From Porticoccaceae bacterium (GTDB lineage Bacteria; Pseudomonadota; Gammaproteobacteria; Pseudomonadales; Porticoccaceae): a stretch of 24,225 nucleotides of DNA. The notes beneath the pieces were generated by a model. It was not told the origin of the DNA, made no database searches, and saw nothing but the letters and a program-made list of their open reading frames with translations. The DNA lies in assembly GCA_019090225.1 (NCBI GenBank), contig JAHRWI010000190.1, positions 1-24,225 on the forward strand, written 5' to 3'. Positions within the stretch are counted from its first letter, which is position 1, and each line of letters opens with the position of its first letter. Of the stretch, positions 6,271 to 13,969 are shown piece after piece. A program made the position numbers and the translations under genes.

Positions 6271-9200
6271 CTAGCGACCGCGCCGGAGTGTGCGCTGTTC
6301 AAAAATAGCGTCATCAAAGGGCGCGTGATAATCCACATCAGAGAAGGTGAAAATCGTCGCGTGTTTGGTCTTATGATTGACCGCAGTGAGTTTCAACGCT
6401 GTCCAGATGCCCTGGATATTCTCAATCACCTCATTGCGCAGGGTTTTTAGTTGATTGCCGTTAACGTCCCACATCTCAGTCTTGCGGCTCATTCCGATTG
6501 CCGGGTCGATATGCCACTGCACCCGACCATAGCCAAGCTCTTTGGCGGTTTCGTTATCGACCGGAATGCCCTCCACCAGATAAGTAAAATGGCCGTCTAC
6601 TTCGCCACTGGAAAGTGTCGTAAAGGTGTAATCTTCGATGGCAATCCGGGTTTCCTTTTTGATGTCCTCATAGGTGAAATCGGTGCCGAGAAAGTAGTCA
6701 CCCCGGTCCGAGGCTGAGATGCGCCGCACCTTTCTTAAGGCTGGCAGGTAGAGCCATTGATCGTCGTCGGTTTCTGCCGACGGGTAGTCGTAAGTCAGAA
6801 AACCAGTGCCTTTAACGTTAGTGGGTGACTGGTAAAACAGCACGGTGCGTTTCTCGTCACCGTAATAGCGGCGATAGCCCAGGGTTTCCCGCACCCGAGA
6901 AATACCGCGTCGGTCAATAAGCTCCATCTTGAGCCTGCGTGTCACTTGCTCGCCGTCGTCGCGGGCGTTGAGCTGGGCAATCAGCGCATCCCCAGTGGGC
7001 ACATCTGTGGCTTCACCTGCTTCAGCGAAACTGACAAATAAGACCACAACCAATAACACCATGCTTATCGCTGAACCGGCACTGGCCAGGGACGCCACTT
7101 TATTGTCTACGTGTCCAGACTGGTTTTCCGGGAACAGGAATGTCGGCTTCAGAAGCTTACAAAGTGCTGGCAAAATCGTTATGCCAGAAAGGAAACTCGT
7201 TGATACAGCGACAGCGACTAACAAACCAAACTTGATAAGTGCTGGCACCTCGCTCGTGGTGAGCACCAGGAAACCCAGGCCAAGGGCGGCGAAATTAAAA
7301 AACAAGGCACGGCCGGTCGAAGGGAATAGATCAGCCAGACGTTCGTCATAACTTCCCGAACGCGTCGAGAGCAGTTGTTTCATCCGATCAAGGGTGTGAA
7401 TAGCGAAATCGATACCCAGGCCAATGGCAATGGCCGCAAACATTGAAGTACCGACACCAAGCCATATATTGCCAAAACCCATCACCGCGTAAACCAGGAG
7501 CAAAGACATGCCAACAGGTATCAGGGCCAGCGCGCCAGCCAGTACCGAGCGAAATACCACAGCGGCGGCAATCCACACGAACAAGAGCGATAGCAGCAGA
7601 CTCCTGACATGATTGTCCCCAATAGTCTTCAACCAGGTGTAATTAACCATCACCCGACCAGAGGGGTGAGCCTGAATTTCATTAGTGTTGAACTCCTCCT
7701 CAACGTAAGCCAGGATCTCTGGAACGATGCTGGTCAGCAACTGGTAATCCGCAGCAGGCAGATTAAAGCGCACATTGGCCTGCGCATAATTGGTATCTAT
7801 TTCCTCTTCGAAATCGTCGGGATCACCGGAGGCTGAGTAAAGCAAAAACAATTGGGCTACGAGCAACTCATCATCGGGTATCGAATAAAATTCATCCCGA
7901 TTCTCGTTGACGGCCTTATGCATTTGTTTGATGTAGTCGACCACCGAGGTAGAGCCACGCACGGCAGGAATTTGCTCGATATGCGCTTGCAGTGCTTCGA
8001 TACGGCGCAAGTGATCGGGTCTGAACAACGCCTCTGGTTCGTCGGTCTCAATGACGATGTCCAGGAAATAGGTGCCGTCCATACGGCTGTTGATTGCCTG
8101 GTCAGCGATATAAATGGGCTCGTCAGTTTGGAAATTTTCAATCTGCACTTCCTGCACAATGACGCGGCTGGTACCAACGATGCCCACCAGTCCGATGGCC
8201 ACAGCGATTCCCATTACCCTGCGAGGTCGTTTAAGCGCTGCCTTGCCTAAGCGTTGCAGTACTAAGCTGTATCTATCCGGGAGTTCATTTGTAGAGCCCA
8301 CTGACTGGAATAGCTTACTCTGCCGGAAGGGAACCAGGCTTAGCGCAGCTGGTAGCAGGAAGATTGAATAGACCCATGCCGCCGCCACACCAACCGCCGC
8401 AAATAGACCAAAGTATTGCATCGGTGGCATCGCTGCTCCCAACCACAGACCAAGAAATCCGGCAATAGTGGTCACCGTAGTCAGGGTTATCGGCTTCCAC
8501 ATTTTGCTCATGGCCCGGCCAACAATTTCACGTCGCCCCTGACGCGAGGCGGACAGACTGGGAGTCAGCGCTATTTCCTCATAAACCTGACTCATAATAT
8601 GAATCGAGTCTGCCACGGCGATACCAATCAGGATGGTTGCCAGGCCGTTGGTGATGACATAAAAAGACACGCCAAACGCCGCCATACAACCGAAAGTAGC
8701 GGCCAGGGTACCGAGGACAATAATGTTCGGTAGCATTGCACCGGCAAAGGTGCGGAAAGCAAGAAATAACACGACAGTAATGATCAGCGCAGCCAGCGGG
8801 TTTAAACGGGTGGCGTCGCGGTCGATGTAGGTAGCCAGGTAACCTGATATTGCACCTTCTCCAGCGACATGGACTTCGTCGCCTGCGGTCGTAGCTGTCG
8901 CTGCAACAAGCGCGAGGATTTCATCGTAAGTCGTCTGCGCTGCGTCCTGATCAAGAAGCTCGGCAACAATCAGCGTGGCTGTTCCATCGCGGGCGACCAA
9001 CGCGCCCTGATACAGGGGGAAATCCTCGATTGCCGCTCGCATGTCATGGGCATGGGCCTGGGTGCTGGGGTAAGGCTCAAAAAAATCTGTAACCTCCATA
9101 CCCTCAAAGGTGCCAACAATATTGGCTTCGGTAGCAAGACTGGTGACGCGATCAGGATCAACGTTGGGTAATTTCCCGACGGCCTGGGTAAGTTGATCGA

Positions 9201-9480
9201 CCAGGATCAGGCTATCGGGATTAAAAATACCTTCAGGGCCATCGTTAATGACCGCCACCACAATGGGGTCCTCTAATCCGAACACATCGCGCACGTGATC
9301 GCGATACACCACCACGGGACCGTCTTTAGCTATAAAGGCATCCGAGCTGGTGTCCTTGTGTATCTGGGGAACAAAGGTTGCCATGCCGACGATAGTCAGC
9401 AAGCTCACGAGCACATAAGTTTTCGGCCATGCGGTGACGAAATTAAAAAACTTTTCAGTCTTGCTGGCGGGCTTATTCAT
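6271..9480 (-). CDS. RND (MMPL/HpnN-type) transporter fused to a LolA-like domain
   Basis: A 1069-residue protein. Residues 1-780 are a two-fold RND transporter: TM1 at about 21-40, a periplasmic loop (41-225), a membrane block (226-385), TM7 at about 421-440, a second loop (441-625) and a second membrane block (626-778). Each half keeps a charged TM4-type motif (VADSIHI, 289-295; GLGIDFAIH, 687-695) with Asp291 and Asp691 as likely proton-relay residues. Residues 803-822 are a thirteenth hydrophobic segment ending in AEA, very like a signal peptide. Residues 825-1069 match the LolA_like outer-membrane lipoprotein-sorting domain (for example DDDQWLYLPALRKVRR, then the closing FEQRTLRR). These parts are usually separate neighbouring genes. 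Likely role: energised movement of a lipid from the inner membrane with a periplasmic carrier, handing over to the DUF1302 protein. The start at 9480 is chosen for GGGAGA upstream and homologue-like MNKP; an in-frame GTG/TTG-type start nearer 9537 lacks support. Confidence 0.9.
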   Translation of the reverse strand: MNKPASKTEKFFNFVTAWPKTYVLVSLLTIVGMATFVPQIHKDTSSDAFIAKDGPVVVYRDHVRDVFGLEDPIVVAVINDGPEGIFNPDSLILVDQLTQAVGKLPNVDPDRVTSLATEANIVGTFEGMEVTDFFEPYPSTQAHAHDMRAAIEDFPLYQGALVARDGTATLIVAELLDQDAAQTTYDEILALVAATATTAGDEVHVAGEGAISGYLATYIDRDATRLNPLAALIITVVLFLAFRTFAGAMLPNIIVLGTLAATFGCMAAFGVSFYVITNGLATILIGIAVADSIHIMSQVYEEIALTPSLSASRQGRREIVGRAMSKMWKPITLTTVTTIAGFLGLWLGAAMPPMQYFGLFAAVGVAAAWVYSIFLLPAALSLVPFRQSKLFQSVGSTNELPDRYSLVLQRLGKAALKRPRRVMGIAVAIGLVGIVGTSRVIVQEVQIENFQTDEPIYIADQAINSRMDGTYFLDIVIETDEPEALFRPDHLRRIEALQAHIEQIPAVRGSTSVVDYIKQMHKAVNENRDEFYSIPDDELLVAQLFLLYSASGDPDDFEEEIDTNYAQANVRFNLPAADYQLLTSIVPEILAYVEEEFNTNEIQAHPSGRVMVNYTWLKTIGDNHVRSLLLSLLFVWIAAAVVFRSVLAGALALIPVGMSLLLVYAVMGFGNIWLGVGTSMFAAIAIGLGIDFAIHTLDRMKQLLSTRSGSYDERLADLFPSTGRALFFNFAALGLGFLVLTTSEVPALIKFGLLVAVAVSTSFLSGITILPALCKLLKPTFLFPENQSGHVDNKVASLASAGSAISMVLLVVVLFVSFAEAGEATDVPTGDALIAQLNARDDGEQVTRRLKMELIDRRGISRVRETLGYRRYYGDEKRTVLFYQSPTNVKGTGFLTYDYPSAETDDDQWLYLPALRKVRRISASDRGDYFLGTDFTYEDIKKETRIAIEDYTFTTLSSGEVDGHFTYLVEGIPVDNETAKELGYGRVQWHIDPAIGMSRKTEMWDVNGNQLKTLRNEVIENIQGIWTALKLTAVNHKTKHATIFTFSDVDYHAPFDDAIFEQRTLRRGR

Positions 9481-9800
9481 CTCAATCTCCCTATTTGTCG
9501 ATTTGTCGATTTGAAGAGTTAATGACGAACCCGACATTGCTCAGTCAGGCCCTGTGTGAGGGCATAGTCTGGAAAAAACGTCCGACAAAGAAGTCGGTAA
9601 CGGTAAGTAACTTAGGGATTTAAGCTTAAGGGTTGAGCAAGGAGCACTTCCGGAAAAGGAGTGATAGCACGGATATGTGACCAAAACCGGCTAATAATTA
9701 GGCTGCATCCTGACCTGGAGGGAATCAAGCAGGCTTTCAAGAAGCTTGCCAGCGCGACCTGGCGTAAACTGTCCAACAGTCACCAAAACCAGGAGTGCTT
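9481..9800. other. 320-bp divergent intergenic region with short inverted repeats
   Basis: No gene is visible. It should hold the promoters of the RND operon (minus) and of the DUF3291-like gene (plus), but no convincing -35/-10 pair could be picked. Seen directly: ATTTGTCG twice in tandem (9493-9508), beginning about 13 bp before the RND ATG; the hairpin CCGAC-N6-GTCGG (9582-9597); and ACTGT-CCA-ACAGT (9768-9780) about 20 bp before the plus-strand start, a plausible operator. Confidence 0.5.
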
Positions 9801-10193
9801 GTGATCGCTTCAGCAACCAGACTTCGTTTACGTTCGATCAGGTATTTACTGCCTTTTCTATGGCAGGTTAAAAAGGTACGTCAGCAAGTAAAAAAAGCGC
9901 CCGGCAACTGTGGTATCGACTTGCGCAAAAGTCAGGGGCTGGCTTTTTGGACCAGGACACTCTGGAAAGATGTTGAAGATTTGCAGCGTTTTCAAAGCGC
10001 TGGCGCCCACGAGACGGGTAAACCCAAATTATCCATTTGGTGTGATGAGGCGGTGCATACCCATTGGGCCTGCGAGAAAAATCAACTGCCCACCTGGGAA
10101 GAGGCTGAAAAGGCAATGGTAAAACATGGCCGACTTGGCAGTCTCGATTTCCCCTCACGGGGCCACTCGGCCGGGGAGATCAATACCCGCTGA
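9801..10193 (+). CDS. DUF3291-like (dimeric alpha/beta-barrel, monooxygenase-fold) protein
   Basis: A 130-residue soluble protein. The signature runs RLRLRSIRYLLPF (about 6-18), FWTRTLWKDVEDLQRFQSAG (about 49-68), then GAH, PKLSIWCDEA and HW. This is the pattern of the DUF3291 / antibiotic-biosynthesis-monooxygenase-like ferredoxin fold, where small dimers bind hydrophobic substrates. The substrate is unknown. The GTG at 9801 is the likely start: AGGAG at 9791-9795 lies 5 bp upstream, whereas an in-frame GTG at 9795 overlaps that site. It faces away from the RND-LolA operon, and a link to lipid or terpenoid oxidation is only a guess from that neighbour. Confidence 0.72.
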   Translation: MIASATRLRLRSIRYLLPFLWQVKKVRQQVKKAPGNCGIDLRKSQGLAFWTRTLWKDVEDLQRFQSAGAHETGKPKLSIWCDEAVHTHWACEKNQLPTWEEAEKAMVKHGRLGSLDFPSRGHSAGEINTR

Positions 10194-10253
10194 CCTTCCT
10201 TAAGGTTTATTACGCTTAAACACGAAAGCTAATTTTTATCAGGTAAAGCCGCG

Positions 10254-10445
10254 ATGGAAACACTTGGAGAGCACCTCACATTTCGAAAGTTCATCATGCC
10301 CCAGGCGCTGCAACTGCTCTTTTGGGCAGGGATAGGCGGTGTTTTATATGGCAGCTGGTTCGGAATACCGACAGAAGAAGTCGGGCTTTTCAACCACACC
10401 AAAGCAAGGTTTGGACCTCCGGCTTTTGAGGCGGCATCCTTATAG
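10254..10445 (+). CDS. DUF4282-like small membrane protein, apparently truncated
   Basis: A 63-residue reading frame. Residues 1-36 (METLGEHLTFRKFIMPQ, then the hydrophobic LQLLFWAGIGGVLYGSWF) look like the N-terminus and first membrane helix of DUF4282 proteins, which usually run 80-100 residues and have a second helix. From about residue 37 the sequence becomes hydrophilic and unrelated (GIPTEEVGLFNHTKARFGPP), and the second helix is missing. The switch coincides with a hairpin followed by GCTTTT at 10368-10390. Either a foreign element has replaced the 3' end or the frame is broken. Start support is modest (AGGTAAA upstream). The opposite strand is also open for 84 codons here, which adds to the suspicion of a non-coding repeat in the 3' part. 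Confidence 0.5.
   Translation: METLGEHLTFRKFIMPQALQLLFWAGIGGVLYGSWFGIPTEEVGLFNHTKARFGPPAFEAASL
10368..10390 (+). terminator. Hairpin plus T-run, terminator-like
   Basis: CCGAC (10368-10372), a seven-base loop, GTCGG (10380-10384), then GCTTTT (10385-10390). It resembles an intrinsic terminator with a short stem. It lies inside the DUF4282-like reading frame, which is odd for a terminator and suggests that the frame's 3' half is not original coding sequence. Confidence 0.4.
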
Positions 10446-10634
10446 TTGGTTGGTTCAGTATCCATCACTATAGTACTGGGCAAGGCGGAGCTGTAGACCT
10501 GTAATCAATCTTAGATACCTGGGCACACCATCGTGGAAAATATCGAGTTCCATCTGATCTGGTTTCGATTGATAGACGCTAAGCTATGGCACCTAATGCA
10601 ATCAAAAAAACAAAAAAATATTAGAGATTGTTAA

Positions 10635-12251
10635 ATGGTAGATGAAAGCACTAATAGTCGTGCCACTGAGCAACAGAGTAAGCGCGAGCAACTGGCCCGT
10701 ATTCTCGACAGCTCACTGTTTGCCCATGCACAACGTCTTGGTCGGTTTCTGAAATTTATCGTCGATGAGACTCTGGCCGGAAGAGCGGAACGTCTGAATC
10801 AGTACGCCATTGCTATCGAGGTTTTTGATCGGGATGAAAGCTTTGATCCCGCGATTGATGCCATCGTCCGGGTCGAGGCAGGTCGCTTGCGCTCGAAATT
10901 GCTGGCCTATTACAGCGAATCGGGTCGCGATGACCCGATTCGTATTGAAATGCCAAAACGTAGTTATGCGGTGACATTTAGACACCAGGACAAAGACCAA
11001 TCCTCAGCCCCGGCAAGAGGTGAGACCGCGGCTATTAGCCAGGCTACCGATCTCAAAGCACCGACACTCGCGCCATTAAGTGAACCGACCATCGCTGTTC
11101 TGCCCTTTATCAACCTGAGTTCCGACCCCGAACAGGGGTATTTTGCTGACGGCATTACCGAGGATCTGATTACCGACCTGTCGCAACTGCCCGAGGTGGC
11201 GGTCATTTCCCGGCAATCTACCTTTGCTTACAAGGGGAAGGCAGTGACAGTTCAGCAGGTCTGCGCTGAACTCGGTGCCAATGTGGTGGTGGAAGGCAGC
11301 GTAAGAAAATCGGGTGACAGCGTGCGTATTACCGCGCAGCTGATTGAGGGTGCGAGCGGCCAGCACCTCTGGGCACAACGCTATGATCGTGATTTGGTGA
11401 ATATATTTGAGCTGCAGGATGAGGTGAATCAGAAAATTGTCAGCGCCCTGAGTTTGAACTTATCCGTCAGCGAGCACGGTAGGTTTGCCCGCCGGGGCAC
11501 CGAGCTTGTCGATGCTTATGATTACGTTCTGCGCGGCATGAAAGAAGCGGAAGCCGATACGATAGAGGGATTCGCGCGGGCTCGCTACTGTTTTGAGCAG
11601 GCACTTGAGCTGGATCCGAACTATGCGACAGCCTATGCCCGGCTGGCGATGAACGCTATCTATCGCTGGATCGCGGGCTGGAGTAATTCCCGCAAAGAGA
11701 GCCTGGATAAGGGCTTCGAACTGGCAGGCCGGGCGGTATCGCTTGACGGCAAGCTGGCGCTCGCCCATGCGGCTTTGTGTTGGGCTTATCTTTGGCAAGG
11801 CCGACATGACCAGGCGATCTCCGAAGGACAGATTGCCATTAAATGCGACCCTAACGATGTGGTCGCACTGGAACGGCTTTCGCTCTGCATGATCTGGGCA
11901 GGCGAGCCTGAGGCGGCCTTGCCCCTAATCGAAAAGGCAAAGCGGCTAAACCCCACCCGAACCTACCATTTCCCCCAGGGTGTAGCGATGTTTATGCTCC
12001 ACCAATACGATCTGGCAATTACACTATTGGAAGCTGATTTAGATAACAGCCCGAATTTTCTACCTGCGGCGCTGTACCTTGCAGCAAGTAAAGGGCTGGC
12101 GAGTCAGGATAAAAACGCAGCTTCTGTCGTCGCTGCAATCAAACGCATTGATCCCACCTACAATCTTTCCCGGCATGTCCGTACGCACTTCAAAAACATC
12201 GAAGACCAGGATCGCTTTATGGCTGGCTTAGAGAGAGCTGGGCTTTCTTAG
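10635..12251 (+). CDS. CadC/TolB-N/TPR protein (orphan of the adenylate-cyclase-like TPR family)
   Basis: A 538-residue protein in three parts. Residues about 15-115 form a domain with RFLKFIVDETLAGRAERLNQ and FDPAIDAIVRVEAGRLRSKL, the N-terminal module often found in front of TolB/TPR signalling proteins and probably a winged-helix-like DNA- or protein-binding unit. Residues about 152-275 are the TolB N-terminal-like (FlgO-like) fold: IAVLPFINLSSDPEQGYFAD, then ELGANVVVEGSVRK and DRDLVNIFELQDEV. Residues about 310-500 carry TPR-like helices (for example ARARYCFEQALELDPNYATA). Related proteins often also have a class III adenylate cyclase domain, a kinase or a membrane helix; none is visible here. 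The role is therefore a soluble regulator or scaffold of unknown target. The start ATG has only a weak AGAG-type site. It stands alone, with an A-rich leader just upstream. Confidence 0.8.
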   Translation: MVDESTNSRATEQQSKREQLARILDSSLFAHAQRLGRFLKFIVDETLAGRAERLNQYAIAIEVFDRDESFDPAIDAIVRVEAGRLRSKLLAYYSESGRDDPIRIEMPKRSYAVTFRHQDKDQSSAPARGETAAISQATDLKAPTLAPLSEPTIAVLPFINLSSDPEQGYFADGITEDLITDLSQLPEVAVISRQSTFAYKGKAVTVQQVCAELGANVVVEGSVRKSGDSVRITAQLIEGASGQHLWAQRYDRDLVNIFELQDEVNQKIVSALSLNLSVSEHGRFARRGTELVDAYDYVLRGMKEAEADTIEGFARARYCFEQALELDPNYATAYARLAMNAIYRWIAGWSNSRKESLDKGFELAGRAVSLDGKLALAHAALCWAYLWQGRHDQAISEGQIAIKCDPNDVVALERLSLCMIWAGEPEAALPLIEKAKRLNPTRTYHFPQGVAMFMLHQYDLAITLLEADLDNSPNFLPAALYLAASKGLASQDKNAASVVAAIKRIDPTYNLSRHVRTHFKNIEDQDRFMAGLERAGLS

Positions 12252-12410
12252 GGAAACGAAATCGAGACTGTGGAGTCCGTTGAACAACCAACGCTCGACG
12301 CGCTCTTCGTGGGCCAGGCGTTCGAGCACCTGGCCTGCCGATAAATCAACATGAAACCATGTGGATCCCTGATCAGTAAATTTTGCGCACTCAGAATCTA
12401 GAGACGACAA
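12252..12410 (-). pseudogene. Relic of a PepSY-domain membrane protein
   Basis: On the minus strand the frame reads STWFHVDLSAGQVLERL (from about 12365) and RVERWLFNGLHSLDF (about 12302-12258). TW(F/Y)-x-(I/V)D-x-x-x-G and RWLFNGLHSLDF are hallmarks of PepSY-associated membrane proteins, where they are followed by a membrane helix. Here the reading runs straight into the 3' end of the convergent CadC-like gene and stops; there is no helix after it, and upstream the frame closes near 12450. Only about 50 recognisable residues survive, with no good start codon or ribosome site. A small fossil left by deletion. Confidence 0.6.
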
Positions 12411-12492
12411 TCCAACATCAGCACTGATTAGTAGTTCACAGAAAAATTAACCTTATACTACCCCTTCTGAAAGCTTCGGAACTAAGCGCGAC

Positions 12493-13344
12493 ATGAAAGT
12501 AGTTTTCTGGATGGCATGCGCGCTGCTGTCATTCTGCGTGATGGCGATCGGTGCTCGTCAGCTATGGGGGGATATCAACACGTTTCAGATTCTTTTCTTC
12601 CGGAGTGTTATTGGCGTGCTGGTAACAGCGCTCATCATCTATAAATCCGGCGATTCCAGACTTTTTTCTACCGCCCGAATCAAAATGCACACGGCGCGTA
12701 ATGTATTCCACTTCGCCGGGCAATATGGCTGGTTTGTGGGCCTGGGTTTGCTACCGCTGGCAGAGGTGTTTGCTCTGGAGTTCACGGTACCCATCTGGAC
12801 CTTGATCATCGCTGCGATCTTTTTAAAAGAGTCCATCACCCCCGGAAAAACCTTGGCCGTTATCCTCGGTGCCGCTGGGGTTTATGTGATTTTGAAACCG
12901 GGGTCTCAGGTGATTAGCCCGGCATCGACCATCGTTCTGCTGGCTGCGCTTTGTTTTGCCGCTGCCTATGTATTCACCAAATCATTATCCAACACTGAAA
13001 ATCCCTTAACCGTGGTGTTTTATATGTGTCTTATCCAGCTGCCCATAGGCATGTTTCTCAGCCTTTCCAACTGGGTGTTTCCAAATCCGATCCAATGGGC
13101 GTGGCTATGTGCAGTGGGTCTCACCGCTTTAAGCGCCCACTATTGCGTGACCAGCGCTATGCAAATATCGGAAGCGGGCATCGTAGTGACACTGGATTTC
13201 TTACGCTTACCACTGATTGCTGTGGTGGGAATTGTTTTTTACAACGAGGCTTTTGACCTCGCCCTTGTGCTTGGGGCAGGCCTGATGCTCTTTGGTAACC
13301 TGATCAACCTATCAGGTAAGACTCGGGTTGATGACAGCACATAG
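12493..13344 (+). CDS. EamA/DMT-superfamily transporter
   Basis: A 283-residue inner-membrane protein with ten predicted helices in two EamA repeats (about 1-130 and 140-275). Typical DMT features are ILFFRSVIGVL in helix 2, EFTVPIWTLIIAAIFLKESIT closing the first repeat (helices 4-5), and a second-repeat copy LDFLRLPLIAVVGIVFYNEAFD. Members export or exchange amino acids, metabolites or S-adenosylmethionine; the substrate here is not identifiable. The start is the first ATG, giving an immediate first helix; the ribosome site (GGAA at about -13) is weak. No partner gene is adjacent: upstream is the PepSY relic and downstream 600 bp of decayed sequence. Confidence 0.9.
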   Translation: MKVVFWMACALLSFCVMAIGARQLWGDINTFQILFFRSVIGVLVTALIIYKSGDSRLFSTARIKMHTARNVFHFAGQYGWFVGLGLLPLAEVFALEFTVPIWTLIIAAIFLKESITPGKTLAVILGAAGVYVILKPGSQVISPASTIVLLAALCFAAAYVFTKSLSNTENPLTVVFYMCLIQLPIGMFLSLSNWVFPNPIQWAWLCAVGLTALSAHYCVTSAMQISEAGIVVTLDFLRLPLIAVVGIVFYNEAFDLALVLGAGLMLFGNLINLSGKTRVDDST

Positions 13345-13673
13345 TGAGCGCCAATAACTTATAAACGCAAAAAACTGGAAGTTTGGTCAGCGGATACCGA
13401 AACAGAAGGAGAGTCATTGCTTCCCGGGAAATCACACATATAAATGCCAGCTGGATGAGCGAGACAACCCCATATAAATCGAATGATGGCTCTTCCCGTT
13501 ACCTGTAGCAAGCCTATGGGGCATTGCCGCGGACTCGTCGCGCAAATCACCTGCCGTCAGTTATTAACTGACGATCGCAAATTTTGGCGACGATTAATAC
13601 CAAATTCCATAGATAAGCTCTTGCCGACATCAAAAAATATAGCGAAACTGAGTAACTCGAGCGAGTTCGTTAA
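13345..13673. other. Non-coding, decayed stretch with palindromes
   Basis: No convincing gene on either strand. Two inverted repeats stand out: a perfect 19-bp palindrome at 13555-13573 (CGTCAGTTATTAACTGACG) and AACTCG-AG-CGAGTT at 13654-13667. Just downstream lies a regulator fossil, so the whole interval is probably remnant DNA of a lost regulator locus, although nothing upstream of 13674 could be matched to a sigma-54 AAA+ domain. Confidence 0.55.
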
Positions 13674-13822
13674 AAAACCAGGCTTGCCCTGGCTGCCTGG
13701 AAGGGCAAAATCTCCGGACAGAATAGTGCTAAAAACTACTGGGTATAAAACCCACAACACTCGCGTCGCGGCTTAAAAAGCTCGGTATAGCGACTTCCCA
13801 GTCATCAATGGCGGCAAGATGA
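13674..13822 (+). pseudogene. Fossil C-terminus of a sigma-54 activator (Fis-type HTH)
   Basis: From 13680 the plus strand reads RLALAAWKGKISGQNSA (to 13730). After loss of one base near 13731 the next frame reads KLLGIKPTTLASRLKKLGI (13733-13789), then ATSQSSMAAR and a stop at 13820-13822. This aligns with the end of the intact activator in this window (LAACKGKISGNKGAAQLLGIKPTTLASRIKKLG). A stop (TAA, 13671-13673) precedes it in frame and no AAA+ sequence is left, so only the DNA-binding tail survives. Differences such as W for C and RLKKLGI for RIKKLGM suggest a paralogue and not a recent copy. Confidence 0.85.
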
Positions 13823-13969
13823 CATCAACGTATGAAAAAGGAATTAAGGCATCGAAACTTGTTAATAAAATGGCACCCTGAAAGCCCCGTCCAACCGGCA
13901 TTCGCTTGTCCGGCAGCGCTGTGTGTATTACTGACTAACGCACACATAGCGGCCTGACGGATATTGGCG
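13823..13969. other. Leader region of the secreted DUF6675-like gene
   Basis: No gene. A bulged inverted repeat, GCTGTGTG (13918-13925) against CACACATAGC (13941-13950), ends about 20 bp before the start codon and could be an operator or an attenuating hairpin. No clear ribosome site is seen. Confidence 0.35.

Noticed and set aside
5230..8733. Many plus-strand reading frames opposite the DUF1302 and RND genes
   Set aside because: They are antisense shadows of well-supported genes with no ribosome sites or recognisable domains.
9539..9552. Second GG-N10-GC sigma-54-like site (minus strand) before the RND operon
   Set aside because: Only the GG and GC match; the rest is far from the RpoN consensus and no activator is beside it.
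10229..10483. Minus-strand 84-codon reading frame over the DUF4282-like gene
   Set aside because: No start signals and no family recognised; more likely a shadow of the repeat-like sequence there.
13483..13776. 97-codon plus-strand reading frame
   Set aside because: It crosses the regulator fossil in the wrong frame and has no ribosome site or family match.
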